From: Terriglobia bacterium
GTDB lineage: Bacteria; Acidobacteriota; Terriglobia; Bryobacterales; Bryobacteraceae
Length of the DNA stretch: 38,023 nt
Direction: 5' to 3'
Assembly: GCA_021325175.1 (NCBI GenBank)
Contig: JAJPHS010000123.1
Coordinates: 1-38,023 of the forward strand
Positions 17,397 to 25,203 of the stretch are shown one piece after another. Within the stretch, counting starts at the first letter, position 1. Every line of letters starts with the position of its first letter. Position numbers and translations under genes: made by a program. A model generated the notes under the pieces. That model saw only the letters and a program-made list of their open reading frames with translations. It had not been told where the DNA came from and ran no database searches.

Positions 17397-18122
17397 GTGC
17401 GCGTCCGGGTTTTATTTTTCGGGATCACGCGGGAAATTGTAGGTCTGCGCGAGGATACGATCGAGGTGAAGCAAGGCGCAAAGCTGCAATCGATTTTCGA
17501 AGATTACGCGAGCCGCTTCCCCCAGCTTCGGCAGATGGCGCCGAGCCTGGTGATGGCCCGCAACCAGCAGTTCGCCGCGCCCGATTCGCCCGCCGCCGAC
17601 GGCGATGAGATCGCGTTTCTGCCGCCAGTGAGCGGCGGTTCCGGCGCTTTCACCCATCAGATCGAGGATCCGCGCGCGGGACATTTTTTTGCGCTGACTC
17701 GCGATCCGATCGACGGCGGGGCCATCGCTCGCCGCCTGCTGCGCGGCGAAGACGGCGCTTTTGTTAACTTCGAGGGTGTCGCGCGCAACAATACCAAAGG
17801 CCGCCCGACCAAATATCTCGAATACGAATGCTATGAGCCGATGGCGGTGAAAGTTATGTCCGAAATCGGCACCGACCTCGCGCGCAGCTTCCCTATCGGA
17901 CGCATCGCGATGGTCCATCGTCTCGGCCGCATCGAGATTGGCGAAACCAGCGTCAGCGTGGTGGTCACCGCGCCGCATCGCAAGCCGGCGTTTGAAGCCG
18001 CCCTTGAAGGGATCAATCGTTTAAAGCGGCTGGTGCCCGTCTGGAAAAAGGAATTTTTCACCGACGGCGAAGTATGGGTGGACGGCGAATGGGACGACTC
18101 GGTGGTCAAGGCGCGTGCATGA
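17397..18122 (+). CDS. fused MoaD-MoaE molybdopterin synthase
   Basis: A 241-residue fusion. Residues 1-81 form the MoaD ubiquitin-like sulfur carrier ending in the GG pair at 80-81 (PPVSGG). Residues about 90-235 form MoaE, the large subunit, with the conserved catalytic lysines K210 and K217 in NRLKRLVPVWKKE and the HRKPAFEAA helix. The enzyme adds two sulfurs to cyclic pyranopterin monophosphate to make molybdopterin. In separate MoaD the terminal Gly must be free for thiocarboxylation, so an internal GG implies proteolytic processing, as reported for mycobacterial MoaX. GTG 17397 is chosen as the start of the MoaD fold. The stop overlaps the next ATG (ATGA). No other moa gene is present here. 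Confidence 0.92.
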   Translation: MRVRVLFFGITREIVGLREDTIEVKQGAKLQSIFEDYASRFPQLRQMAPSLVMARNQQFAAPDSPAADGDEIAFLPPVSGGSGAFTHQIEDPRAGHFFALTRDPIDGGAIARRLLRGEDGAFVNFEGVARNNTKGRPTKYLEYECYEPMAVKVMSEIGTDLARSFPIGRIAMVHRLGRIEIGETSVSVVVTAPHRKPAFEAALEGINRLKRLVPVWKKEFFTDGEVWVDGEWDDSVVKARA

Positions 18123-19003
18123 AATTTATTTTGACGTTTGCCGCCGCGGCGATGATTTTCGGGCAAAGCCAGCCGGCGCGCTTCACCGCCGACGTACGGC
18201 TGGTGCGATTGCTGGTGAACGTCAAAAATGCCAAGGGCGAGCTGGTCGGCTCGCTCGAAAAAGATCAGTTCACCGTCTTCGACGACAATGTTCGGCAGGA
18301 GATCAAGGTTTTCGAGCGCTACACGACGACGCCGCTGTCGGTCGCCGCCCTGGTCGACACCAGCGGCTCGACGCGCATCGACTGGCAAACCGAAGTCCGT
18401 TCAATCACGAAATTTTTTAAGGCACTTTTCGCTGAGGGCAATGAGCGCGACGCGGCTTCGCTGTTCACCTTCAACTACGACGTCACCCAGCAGAGCGATT
18501 TCACGCGCAGCTCCAAGCTCCTGGAGGATCGTCTCAAATACATCAAACCCGAAGGCGGCACATCGCTCTACGATGCCATCTATCACGCCGCGCGCAATTT
18601 GCAATCGCGCGAGGGACGCCACGTGATGGTGCTGGTCAGCGACGGCGGCAACACCACCAGTTCCAAGCAATATATCGAAGCCCGCGAAGCCGCGCAGCGC
18701 GCCGACGCGGTGATATATCCCATTATCGTGGTGCCGATCCAGAACGACGCGGGACGCAATCTCGGCGGCGAGCACGCGCTTCAGCAATTGGCCGCCGACA
18801 CCGGCGGGCGCTGGTTCGACGCGACGATCGAGGAACTGGACAAGACCTTCGCGGAAATTCTGCGCGATCTGCGGGCGCAATACATGATCGCCTATTATCC
18901 GACCGACGCGCGCAAGGGATTTCATCAGGTCCGCGTCGAGCTGAACCGCCCCGATTTGCGGGCGACAACGCGGACTGGCTATTATGGGGAAGATCCCCGC
19001 TAA
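18119..19003 (+). CDS. secreted VWA-domain protein with intact metal-binding motif
   Basis: A 294-residue exported protein of the acidobacterial VWFA-related type. The signal peptide is residues 1-16 (ending GQSQ), then the KDQFTVFDDNVRQEIKVF signature, and the VWA domain at about 74-270 with the complete MIDAS D80-TSGS, a distal Thr in EGGTSLYDA and Asp in VLVSDGGN. It ends soon after the domain (TTRTGYYGEDPR), so it is the compact version of the 703-residue protein at 9208-11319. Such domains bind protein partners through a divalent metal. The start is ATG 18119, overlapping the moaDE stop by 4 bases. ATG 18119 is preferred to in-frame codons inside moaDE because the signal peptide begins there. 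Confidence 0.88.
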   Translation: MKFILTFAAAAMIFGQSQPARFTADVRLVRLLVNVKNAKGELVGSLEKDQFTVFDDNVRQEIKVFERYTTTPLSVAALVDTSGSTRIDWQTEVRSITKFFKALFAEGNERDAASLFTFNYDVTQQSDFTRSSKLLEDRLKYIKPEGGTSLYDAIYHAARNLQSREGRHVMVLVSDGGNTTSSKQYIEAREAAQRADAVIYPIIVVPIQNDAGRNLGGEHALQQLAADTGGRWFDATIEELDKTFAEILRDLRAQYMIAYYPTDARKGFHQVRVELNRPDLRATTRTGYYGEDPR

Positions 19004-19012
19004 ACCCCATCC

Positions 19013-19243
19013 ATGGCAGGTAAAGTCAGCAACACGAAAGCGCCGGAGCAGACCTTCGAGGAAGTCAAGTATCTTCGCCATCTGATCGAGGAGCGGATTC
19101 CGGTTCGCGTACGCTTGAGCGACAACCAGGAAGTGGAAGGCGTCGTCGAGTTTTACGACACGAACTTTATCCGCATTACGCGCCAGGACGCGCCGAATCT
19201 ATTTCTGTTCAAGCACGACATCAAGTATCTGTACGAGATCTGA
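19013..19243 (+). CDS. Hfq-like Sm-fold RNA-binding protein
   Basis: A 76-residue protein with the Sm/Hfq pattern. An N-terminal helix (about 12-27, TFEEVKYLRHLIEERI) precedes Sm1 strands (VRVRLSDNQEVEGVVEFYDTNFIRI), and the Sm2 segment LFLFKHDIKYLYE corresponds to Hfq YKHAIS. Hfq rings bind small RNAs and A/U-rich mRNA. The sequence diverges from enterobacterial Hfq, lacking the canonical Q at the start of helix 1 and the exact KH-A-I, so it may have altered specificity. It starts at ATG 19013, 9 bases after the VWA gene, and its stop is followed with no gap by TTG of the next gene. The identification is by pattern, not by search. Confidence 0.75.
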   Translation: MAGKVSNTKAPEQTFEEVKYLRHLIEERIPVRVRLSDNQEVEGVVEFYDTNFIRITRQDAPNLFLFKHDIKYLYEI

Positions 19244-20071
19244 TTGCCTTCCTACCTGGAAACCGCCCAAGAAATCGCGCGTGAATCGGGCGCGCTGCTC
19301 AAGGAGTTCCTGGCGCGCCGCATCGGATTTGAGCTCAAGGGCGAATTCGATCTGGTCACCGAAGCGGATCGCTCCAGCGAGCGCCTCATCGTCGAGCGCC
19401 TCAAGAAACATTTTCCCGCCCATTCCGTGGTCGCCGAAGAAGGCAGCGGGCAGGACCGCGCGTCGGAGTTTTGCTGGTACGTCGATCCGCTCGACGGCAC
19501 CACCAACTTCGCGCACGGCTTTCCGATGTTCAACGTGACGCTGGCGCTGGAGCGCGCCGGCGAGTTGATCGCCGGCGTGATCTTCGATCCGGTTCACGAG
19601 GAAATGTTCAGCGCCGAGCGCGGCGGCGGCGCGGTTTTGAACGGCTCGCGCATTTGCGTTTCGAAAACGTCCAAAATCGAATCGAGCCTCAGCGCCACCG
19701 GCTTTCCTTCGCGCAAGCGCCATCAGAACGTGAACATTCATTTTTACTATCAGGCGGCGATGCTCTCGCACGGCGTGCGGCGCGCCGGCGCGGCCGCGCT
19801 CGATCTGGCCTATGTCGCCTGCGGCCGGCTGGACGCGTTCTGGGAATTTGGTCTGAAGCCCTGGGACATGGCCGCCGGCATTCTGTTGATCGAAGAAGCG
19901 GGCGGCGCCTGCTCGGATATGAACGGCGCGCCGGTGAATCTCCGCGGCCCGCATCTGCTGGCCGATAACGGCGTTCTGCATGGGCCGATGCTCGAGCTGT
20001 TCGCCGAAATTTTCGGCGGAAAATTCCGCTTTCCTTTGCCCGAAATTAAGCCTTCCGTGATCCCGTCGTAA
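19244..20071 (+). CDS. inositol monophosphatase family protein (SuhB-like)
   Basis: A 275-residue Mg2+-dependent phosphatase. The family's metal-site residues are present: E65/E66 (VVAEEGSG), D81, D84 and the following GTTN (VDPLDGTTNF), and D208 in KPWDMAAG. Length is typical. It would hydrolyse myo-inositol-1-phosphate or a related sugar phosphate, or act as a 3',5'-bisphosphate phosphatase; the exact substrate cannot be told from sequence. The start is TTG at 19244, directly abutting the stop of the Hfq-like gene. In enterobacteria SuhB also takes part in rRNA antitermination, so proximity to an RNA-binding gene is notable but not evidence of that role here. Confidence 0.92.
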   Translation: MPSYLETAQEIARESGALLKEFLARRIGFELKGEFDLVTEADRSSERLIVERLKKHFPAHSVVAEEGSGQDRASEFCWYVDPLDGTTNFAHGFPMFNVTLALERAGELIAGVIFDPVHEEMFSAERGGGAVLNGSRICVSKTSKIESSLSATGFPSRKRHQNVNIHFYYQAAMLSHGVRRAGAAALDLAYVACGRLDAFWEFGLKPWDMAAGILLIEEAGGACSDMNGAPVNLRGPHLLADNGVLHGPMLELFAEIFGGKFRFPLPEIKPSVIPS

Positions 20072-20128
20072 CGATTTTCGGGTTATTCTGATAAATTAAA
20101 TCGTATTTTTTGAAAAAGGAGACCGAAA

Positions 20129-20992
20129 ATGGCTAATCCCTCGCTCGCCGTTCCTCCCAAATCGCCCGATCCCGCGGCCGCGATTCATTATGCGCTGCTG
20201 GTGAAGCTCGCCGAAGCCGTTGCGCCGAATCAGATCGTCTACAATCCTGGCGACGTCATCCATATCGCCTATGACGCGATCAACGTGAATTACACCGTGG
20301 TAACGACGTTTTTCGGCAACGATCTCGCCACCGATCTCAATCCTCTGCGAGCGCAAAATATTGTCTCCTTCGGCTTCCTCGCGCAGGACCCGGCGGGAAA
20401 CGCGGTGATGGCCATCCGCGGCACCGATAGCATCGAGGAGTGGCTCCAGGATGCCCGCTTTCTGGCCGTCAAGTGCCCGATCACTCCCGGCGCCGGCTTG
20501 AGCGAAGACGGCTTCACCGACGTCTATGAATCGCTGCGCGTCGCCAGGGACCCCGGTTCGAAGACGGTGGCCTCCGCGCTGGCTGGCATGAATTTTCCAA
20601 ATCCCCTCAAGTCTCTCACTATTTGCGGGCACAGTTTGGGCGGCGCGCTGGCGACGCTGCTCGCTCTGGATGTCGCAGCGAACACGCCTTTAGCCTCGGA
20701 GTTGACGGTCTACACCTACGCGAGCCCGCGCGTGGGCGATCCATCCTTCGCCGATACCTACGATCAACTTGTTCCCAACACGCTTCGCATTGCGAATCGC
20801 CTGGATATCGTTCCCAAGCTCCCGTTGCCGCCGCTTTATAAGCACGTCAACAATGTCTTCGATCTTAATCCGGGATTGAAGGTAAAGCTCGATATCCCGT
20901 GCCAGCATCATCTGACCACATATTTGCATTTGCTGTCGTTACTGACGGGCGGAACCGTTCTGCCGCTCGATCCGGGCTGCGCGGGAGTGTAG
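20129..20992 (+). CDS. class 3 lipase-like alpha/beta hydrolase
   Basis: A 287-residue protein of the fungal-type lipase (class 3) fold. The nucleophile elbow is GHSLGG with S169. D226 in the NRLDIVPKLP segment and H260 or H261 in CQHHLTTYLHLL fit the triad; the oxyanion strand is MAIRGTDSIEEW. No signal peptide is visible, so it is either cytosolic or exported by another route. It would hydrolyse ester bonds in acylglycerols or similar lipids. The start ATG 20129 follows AAAGGAG by 8 bases. The upstream gap (20072-20128) is A/T rich and may hold a promoter but I could not assign one. It ends 6 bases from the convergent ATPase gene. Confidence 0.87.
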   Translation: MANPSLAVPPKSPDPAAAIHYALLVKLAEAVAPNQIVYNPGDVIHIAYDAINVNYTVVTTFFGNDLATDLNPLRAQNIVSFGFLAQDPAGNAVMAIRGTDSIEEWLQDARFLAVKCPITPGAGLSEDGFTDVYESLRVARDPGSKTVASALAGMNFPNPLKSLTICGHSLGGALATLLALDVAANTPLASELTVYTYASPRVGDPSFADTYDQLVPNTLRIANRLDIVPKLPLPPLYKHVNNVFDLNPGLKVKLDIPCQHHLTTYLHLLSLLTGGTVLPLDPGCAGV

Positions 20993-20998
20993 CGAGCG

Positions 20999-21760
20999 CT
21001 ATCGCGCGTGCCTCACCCGATAGTCCTCGGTCACCTGCATCCGGATCAGCTTGCACATCTCAAACAACCGCGATCGCGCCCGGCCGCCGATCGCCTCCGA
21101 CAGCGTCTTTTTATACACCGCCACGCCGCCGGCGCCGGTGTAATCGACGATTTTGCCGGTGAGTTCCGGATCGGGAAGATTGGTCGTCGCGATCAGCGGC
21201 TTGCGATGATTACAGCGGTGCGTGATGATCGACGTTACGATATCCTCCACCCACTCCGTCACGCGGTGCGCGCCCAGATCGTCGAGCACCAGCACATCGG
21301 CGTCAAGCGCCGTCGCATACGCGTCGCGATCGCTCGTCCCGGAGGAGGCGTCGTAGCTGGAGCGGATGCGATCCAGCAGATTCTGGTAATCGAAGAAGAC
21401 GCATTCGTGGCCTTTTTCGAGCAGCACTTTCATTACGCCGATCGCCAGATGAGTCTTGCCCGTTCCCGGCTCGCCGATCAGCAGCAGACCCGGCGGATTC
21501 ACCGCCGGAAAATCGCGGGCGAATCCCTTGGCGCTCATCAACGCCGACGCCAGGCCGTTTCTTAACACCGGATTATCGTGCGGCAGCACAAAACTGTCGA
21601 GCGTCGCGCGATCGTAGTTCGGCGGAATCCGCGCCTTTTCCATGAGCGCGGCGCCGCGGCCGGTCGAATTGCAATCGCACTTTTCGGCGCCGGACAATCC
21701 CGAGCGCTCGACGATGCGCCAGCCAGTTCCGCCGCAGTTGGGACACTTTTCGTCAGCCAT
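20999..21760 (-). CDS. DnaC/IstB-like AAA+ ATPase, likely helicase loader
   Basis: A 253-residue protein. The N-terminal Cys cluster (C6, C9, C28, C30) suggests a zinc-binding domain as in many DnaC/DnaI-type loaders. The AAA+ part has Walker A GEPGTGKT at 96-103, Walker B VLVLDD at 156-161, sensor-1 TTN near 192-194 and an Arg finger in RARSRLFE. It would load the replicative helicase onto DNA. IstB transposition helpers share the fold, but no IstA-like transposase or terminal repeat is nearby, so a helicase loader is favoured. It lies 18 bases downstream of the biotin carrier gene, at the end of the minus-strand set. The start is ATG 21760. Confidence 0.85.
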   Translation of the reverse strand: MADEKCPNCGGTGWRIVERSGLSGAEKCDCNSTGRGAALMEKARIPPNYDRATLDSFVLPHDNPVLRNGLASALMSAKGFARDFPAVNPPGLLLIGEPGTGKTHLAIGVMKVLLEKGHECVFFDYQNLLDRIRSSYDASSGTSDRDAYATALDADVLVLDDLGAHRVTEWVEDIVTSIITHRCNHRKPLIATTNLPDPELTGKIVDYTGAGGVAVYKKTLSEAIGGRARSRLFEMCKLIRMQVTEDYRVRHAR

Positions 21761-21778
21761 GGATATCCGCCATGAACG

Positions 21779-22261
21779 CTACTCGATCACCACCAGCACC
21801 TCGCCGGCCTGAACGGTCGCGTCCGCCTTCGCCTTCACTTCCACGACTTTTCCCGCTTTCGGTGACTTCATCTCATTCTGCATCTTCATCGCTTCGACGA
21901 CAACCAAACCCTGCCCGGCTTCCACCGCATCGCCCGCGCTCACCAGCACGCGGACCACTTTGCCCGGCATAGGCGATGCGATATTCCGCCGCCCTTCGCC
22001 GAATGCGCCCGCGCTGTGCCCGCGCATCTCCCGCGGATCGAAGACCTCGACCGCGAACGGCCGCCCGTTCACGCGAATCGAGCCTTCCACCGACACCACG
22101 GAATAACTCCGGCCCTCGATCAGCACGCTAAACGATCCGGGCGCGAGCGCCGCAATCGAATATTCGCGCTCCACCGCCTCGCCGTTTCGCTCATAGCGAA
22201 AACGCGCGCCATTCGATTCGAATTTCGCCGCGAGCCCGTCGACCTTCGCGTCGAGCTTCAT
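21779..22261 (-). CDS. biotin carboxyl carrier protein (acyl-CoA carboxylase)
   Basis: A 160-residue protein. The N-terminal about 75 residues are a beta-rich extension, and residues 92-160 form a biotinyl domain starting ASPMPGKV with the biotin-accepting K126 in EAMKMQNE. The lack of a long Pro-rich linker differs from classical AccB and resembles the carrier part of propionyl/methylcrotonyl carboxylase alpha chains and oxaloacetate decarboxylase. ATG 22261 overlaps the biotin carboxylase stop by 4 bases (ATGA), so the two are translated together. In effect a carboxylase alpha chain is split here into two genes. The carboxyltransferase is not in the window. The frame stays open upstream but only as a shadow of the carboxylase gene. 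Confidence 0.9.
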   Translation of the reverse strand: MKLDAKVDGLAAKFESNGARFRYERNGEAVEREYSIAALAPGSFSVLIEGRSYSVVSVEGSIRVNGRPFAVEVFDPREMRGHSAGAFGEGRRNIASPMPGKVVRVLVSAGDAVEAGQGLVVVEAMKMQNEMKSPKAGKVVEVKAKADATVQAGEVLVVIE

Positions 22262-23742
22262 CGCATCATCTCCGCGCGGCCGATGGCCAGCCACGCGCTC
22301 GACTTCGCCGGGGCCGGCGCCGGTGATTTCGCTTGTTTCAACGACGCAACCAGCACCGCAACCGCTTCCGTCTCCAGATCGGCGGCTGGCGCCGCCGGCG
22401 GCTTGAAGCGATCGAGAAAGGCGGTGGAAAATTCGCCGGCGCGGAAGCATTCATCGGCCAAAATCCCGTCAAACCATGCGATATTTGTGCGAATTCCTTC
22501 CACTACGTATTCGCCGAGCGCCCGCCGCATCCGCTCAATCGCCGCCTCACGCGAGGGAGCCCAAACCGCTATTTTCGCCAGCATCGGGTCGTAATCGAGC
22601 GGCACGGTCCATCCTGAATACACGCCCGAATCCAGCCGGATACCCGGACCCGACGGCTGTTCGAGATAAGTGATCTTTCCCGGCGAGGGCAGATAGTTGT
22701 TGCCGGGATCTTCGGCATAGATGCGGCACTCGATCGCCGATCCCGTCCATTGAACGTCCTCCTGCCGGATCGTGAGCGGCTGGCCCGAGGCGATCCGCAG
22801 TTGCCAATGCACCAGATCGAGGCTGGTGGCGAGCTCGGTCACCGGATGCTCCACCTGCAAGCGCGTGTTCATCTCCAAAAAATAGAAATTGCGATCGCGA
22901 TCCACCAGAAATTCCATCGTTCCGGCGTTGGCGTAACCCGCCGCGCGCGCGATCTTCAGCGCGGCCGCGCCCATTTTTTCGCGCAACTCCGGATGGGCCA
23001 GCATCACCGGCGAGGGGCACTCTTCGATCACTTTCTGATGCCGCCGCTGGATCGAGCATTCGCGCTCGCCCAAATGAATCATGTGGCCATGATGATCGCC
23101 CAGCACCTGAATCTCGATGTGCCGCGGCTCGAGCACCAGCTTTTCCACGTACACTTCATCGTTGCGGAACGCGCGCAACGCTTCGCTTCGCGCATCGCGC
23201 AGCGCGGATTCGAGGTCGGCCTCGCGATCCACGCGCCGCATTCCTTTTCCGCCGCCGCCGGCCGAGGCCTTGAGCAGCACCGGATATCCGATCTCGCCCG
23301 CAATCCGCTTCGCTTCCTGAATTTCGCCCAGGGGCTCTTTCGTTCCGGGAACTACCGGCGCGCCTGCCGCGATCGCCACCTGCCGCGCCGCGGTTTTCGA
23401 TCCCATCCTGCGAATCGCCGAAGGCGGCGGACCGATAAAGACGATTCCCTCCGCGGCGCAGGCTTCGGCGAACTCGGCATTTTCGCTCAGAAAGCCGTAA
23501 CCGGGATGAATCGCCTCTGCGCCATGCCGCTTTGCCGCGTCGATGATTTTATCGATGCGCAGATAGCTCTCCGAGGACGGCGCCGGGCCCAGATGAGCTG
23601 CTTCATCGGCCATTCGCACCGCGAGCGAGGCGCGATCGGCGTCGGAGTACACGGCAATGCTGGAAATTCCAAACTCGCGCAGGGCGCGGATGATTCGCAC
23701 CGCAATCTCGCCGCGATTGGCCACCAGGACTTTACGAAACAT
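22258..23742 (-). CDS. biotin carboxylase subunit of an acyl-CoA carboxylase
   Basis: A 494-residue ATP-grasp enzyme that carboxylates biotin on its carrier using bicarbonate and ATP. Seen: N-terminal KVLVANRGEIAVRIIRA, the Gly-rich ATP loop KASAGGGGKGMRR at 158-170, ERECSIQRRHQKVIEE (226-241), and the catalytic EMNTRLQVEHPVTE at 290-303. The last about 45 residues (Ala/Pro/Ser-rich, ending IGRAEMMR) look like a linker to the carrier. AccC of fatty acid synthesis and propionyl-CoA carboxylase alpha look alike here; the carrier type points to an acyl-CoA carboxylase. It starts at ATG 23742, 44 bases after the Smr gene, in a probable operon Smr-carboxylase-carrier-ATPase. Confidence 0.93.
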   Translation of the reverse strand: MFRKVLVANRGEIAVRIIRALREFGISSIAVYSDADRASLAVRMADEAAHLGPAPSSESYLRIDKIIDAAKRHGAEAIHPGYGFLSENAEFAEACAAEGIVFIGPPPSAIRRMGSKTAARQVAIAAGAPVVPGTKEPLGEIQEAKRIAGEIGYPVLLKASAGGGGKGMRRVDREADLESALRDARSEALRAFRNDEVYVEKLVLEPRHIEIQVLGDHHGHMIHLGERECSIQRRHQKVIEECPSPVMLAHPELREKMGAAALKIARAAGYANAGTMEFLVDRDRNFYFLEMNTRLQVEHPVTELATSLDLVHWQLRIASGQPLTIRQEDVQWTGSAIECRIYAEDPGNNYLPSPGKITYLEQPSGPGIRLDSGVYSGWTVPLDYDPMLAKIAVWAPSREAAIERMRRALGEYVVEGIRTNIAWFDGILADECFRAGEFSTAFLDRFKPPAAPAADLETEAVAVLVASLKQAKSPAPAPAKSSAWLAIGRAEMMR

Positions 23743-23786
23743 GAAGGATCGATTTTAGCAGGAACGCCGGTGATGTACGCGCGGAT

Positions 23787-24062
23787 TTACTTCAGCGTGA
23801 CCACGGTCGCGCCCCATCCGCCTGCTTCCATTGGCGCGTCCTTATACGACAGGATCAGCTCGCTTTGCGCCAGTACTTTCCGGACCGTCTCGCGCTGCGC
23901 GCCAATGCCGCGGCCATGAATAATCCGCAGCGTCTTGAATCCTGCACGATCTGCTTCAATCAAGTACTCCTCCACCACTGCTTTCACGTCGCGCGGTGAA
24001 ACTGAATGGAGGTCGAGCACATCCTCAATTGGAATGGGAATCGGTTCGTCGGGGGAAAACAT
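23787..24062 (-). CDS. small Smr (MutS2 C-terminal) domain protein
   Basis: A stand-alone Smr domain of 91 residues. Motifs are DVLDLHS at 14-20 and the RIIHGRGIGAQR glycine-rich loop at 46-57, then the closing GGWGATVV strand. Smr domains nick or bind branched nucleic acids, and in bacterial proteins they can cleave RNA on stalled ribosomes; here the role is unknown. ATG 24062 is taken as the start, though the frame continues upstream and a GTG about 30 bases earlier cannot be excluded. It heads the minus-strand set, diverging from the gene at 24218. Confidence 0.85.
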   Translation of the reverse strand: MFSPDEPIPIPIEDVLDLHSVSPRDVKAVVEEYLIEADRAGFKTLRIIHGRGIGAQRETVRKVLAQSELILSYKDAPMEAGGWGATVVTLK

Positions 24063-24163
24063 AGGGGCCAGATCTAAAGTACTAAGCCGTTTCACTCGAT
24101 TGTATACCTTAGAGCCAACTTCGCAGGACCGGCAAGACCCTAGCCTTTCTTCACTTAGGACGG

Positions 24164-24191
24164 TTAGCTCGGGAGAGGTTACTGGTAGAAT
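24164..24191 (+). promoter_or_regulatory. extended -10 promoter candidate in the 24.06-24.22 kb gap
   Basis: TGGTAGAAT (24183-24191) is an exact extended -10 shape (TGnTAGAAT), with a poor TTAGCT at the -35 position 16 bases before. It would start transcription about 20 bases before ATG 24218. On the other strand GTATACAAT (about 24109-24101) offers a -10-like sequence for the Smr gene. The rest of this 155-base divergent gap is less G+C-biased than its surroundings and shows no tRNA or riboswitch match that I can defend. Confidence 0.4.
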
Positions 24192-24217
24192 CGGGCTTGA
24201 AGTTCCAGGTACCAAGC

Positions 24218-25195
24218 ATGCTGTGCTTCTTATGCGGCAAAAAGATCGGCCTGCTGCGAACGCTGGTGGACCAGCAATACTGCTGCGCCGAGCATCGCAA
24301 GGAAGCCCGGCTTGCGTCAGCACAGGCGCTGCGCGACGAAGAAGAGATCGAGCTTTGGACCATCTCCAAGTCGAAGAAGAAGACGGCCGTTCGCTACGGC
24401 GGTTCCGCGGGCCAGACGGCATCCATGGCGGCATTCCTGACCGTCGGCGCGCTGCTGATCGCCGCGATGATGCTGCCGGGGCCGGGCGGCGGAAGCGAAA
24501 GCTCGCGGCCACGCGCCAGTCTCGATCCGGCGCTGGAACGCGGCTTGTTCCAGCGCATCGGCGACGGCATCGGCGAGGTGGTTCGCTCGCGCGCGCCGGT
24601 GACGCTGCATCAGGATTTCACGCGCGGCTGGCAGGGCTGGACCACCGCGGCGCTGCACCGGGTCGACGATCCGAGGCGTGTCGATGATCCGCGCTTGACC
24701 TCCGCGGCGGCGCCCGTGCTGCGGATCTGGAACCGGTCGGCCGCGATGCAGAATTATCAGATGGAGTTCAGCGCCGCCATCGAAAAGCGTAGTCTGAGCT
24801 GGGCCTTCCGCGCCGCCGACGGCAAAAATTATTATGCGACCAAGCTGATGATCACCAAGCCCGGCCCGCTGCCCAACGCGGGGCTGCTCCGTTACGTGAT
24901 GATGGATGGGCGCGAGTGGGATCGCGTGGCGCTGCCGCTGCCGCTGACCCTCGTGCGCGGCGAAACTTACCGCGTCCGCGTCACCGTGCAGGATGATCGC
25001 TTCGTGACTTATCTGAATGGCCAGGTGATCAGTTCCTGGAGCGATAAGCGGCTGCGCCGCGGCGGCATCGGATTTTTCGAGGATGTCGACGATCCCCAGA
25101 AAATCGCCTGGGTCAATCTATCCGAGCGCGACAGCCTGATGGGCCGGATGCTGGCGCATTTCTCGCTGTTTATTCTGCCTGATCGCGTCCAGTAG
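24218..25195 (+). CDS. membrane protein with N-terminal zinc-knuckle and C-terminal lectin-like domain
   Basis: A 325-residue protein of unknown function. A Cys/His cluster at the very N terminus (CFLCGK then YCCAEHRKEA) looks like a zinc knuckle. A charged linker leads to one membrane helix (about 70-94, in ASMAAFLTVGALLIAA), and an extracytoplasmic part of about 200 residues carries strands typical of concanavalin-like/LamG folds (DFTRGWQGWTTAAL, VLRIWNRSAAM, GETYRVRVTVQDDR, GGIGFFEDVDDP). A six-codon tandem repeat, RVDDPR twice, lies at about 24660-24695. It would bind something outside while holding a zinc site inside. ATG 24218 is chosen; TTG 24197 would coincide with the expected transcription start. 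Confidence 0.75.
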   Translation: MLCFLCGKKIGLLRTLVDQQYCCAEHRKEARLASAQALRDEEEIELWTISKSKKKTAVRYGGSAGQTASMAAFLTVGALLIAAMMLPGPGGGSESSRPRASLDPALERGLFQRIGDGIGEVVRSRAPVTLHQDFTRGWQGWTTAALHRVDDPRRVDDPRLTSAAAPVLRIWNRSAAMQNYQMEFSAAIEKRSLSWAFRAADGKNYYATKLMITKPGPLPNAGLLRYVMMDGREWDRVALPLPLTLVRGETYRVRVTVQDDRFVTYLNGQVISSWSDKRLRRGGIGFFEDVDDPQKIAWVNLSERDSLMGRMLAHFSLFILPDRVQ

Positions 25196-25203
25196 CCGGA
25201 CGA

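Noticed and set aside
20999..21760. IstB transposition helper of an insertion sequence
   Set aside because: No transposase gene, terminal inverted repeats or target duplication were seen; the ATPase sits in a housekeeping operon.
22750..23919. Open frame of about 390 codons antisense to the biotin carboxylase
   Set aside because: It mirrors the carboxylase codons and crosses the gene's start region; no domain or ribosome site supports it.
24158..24215. tRNA-like string (GGTTAGCTCGGGAGAGG and following)
   Set aside because: The D-arm loop is too short, there is no T-arm GTTCGA segment, and no acceptor pairing closes it.
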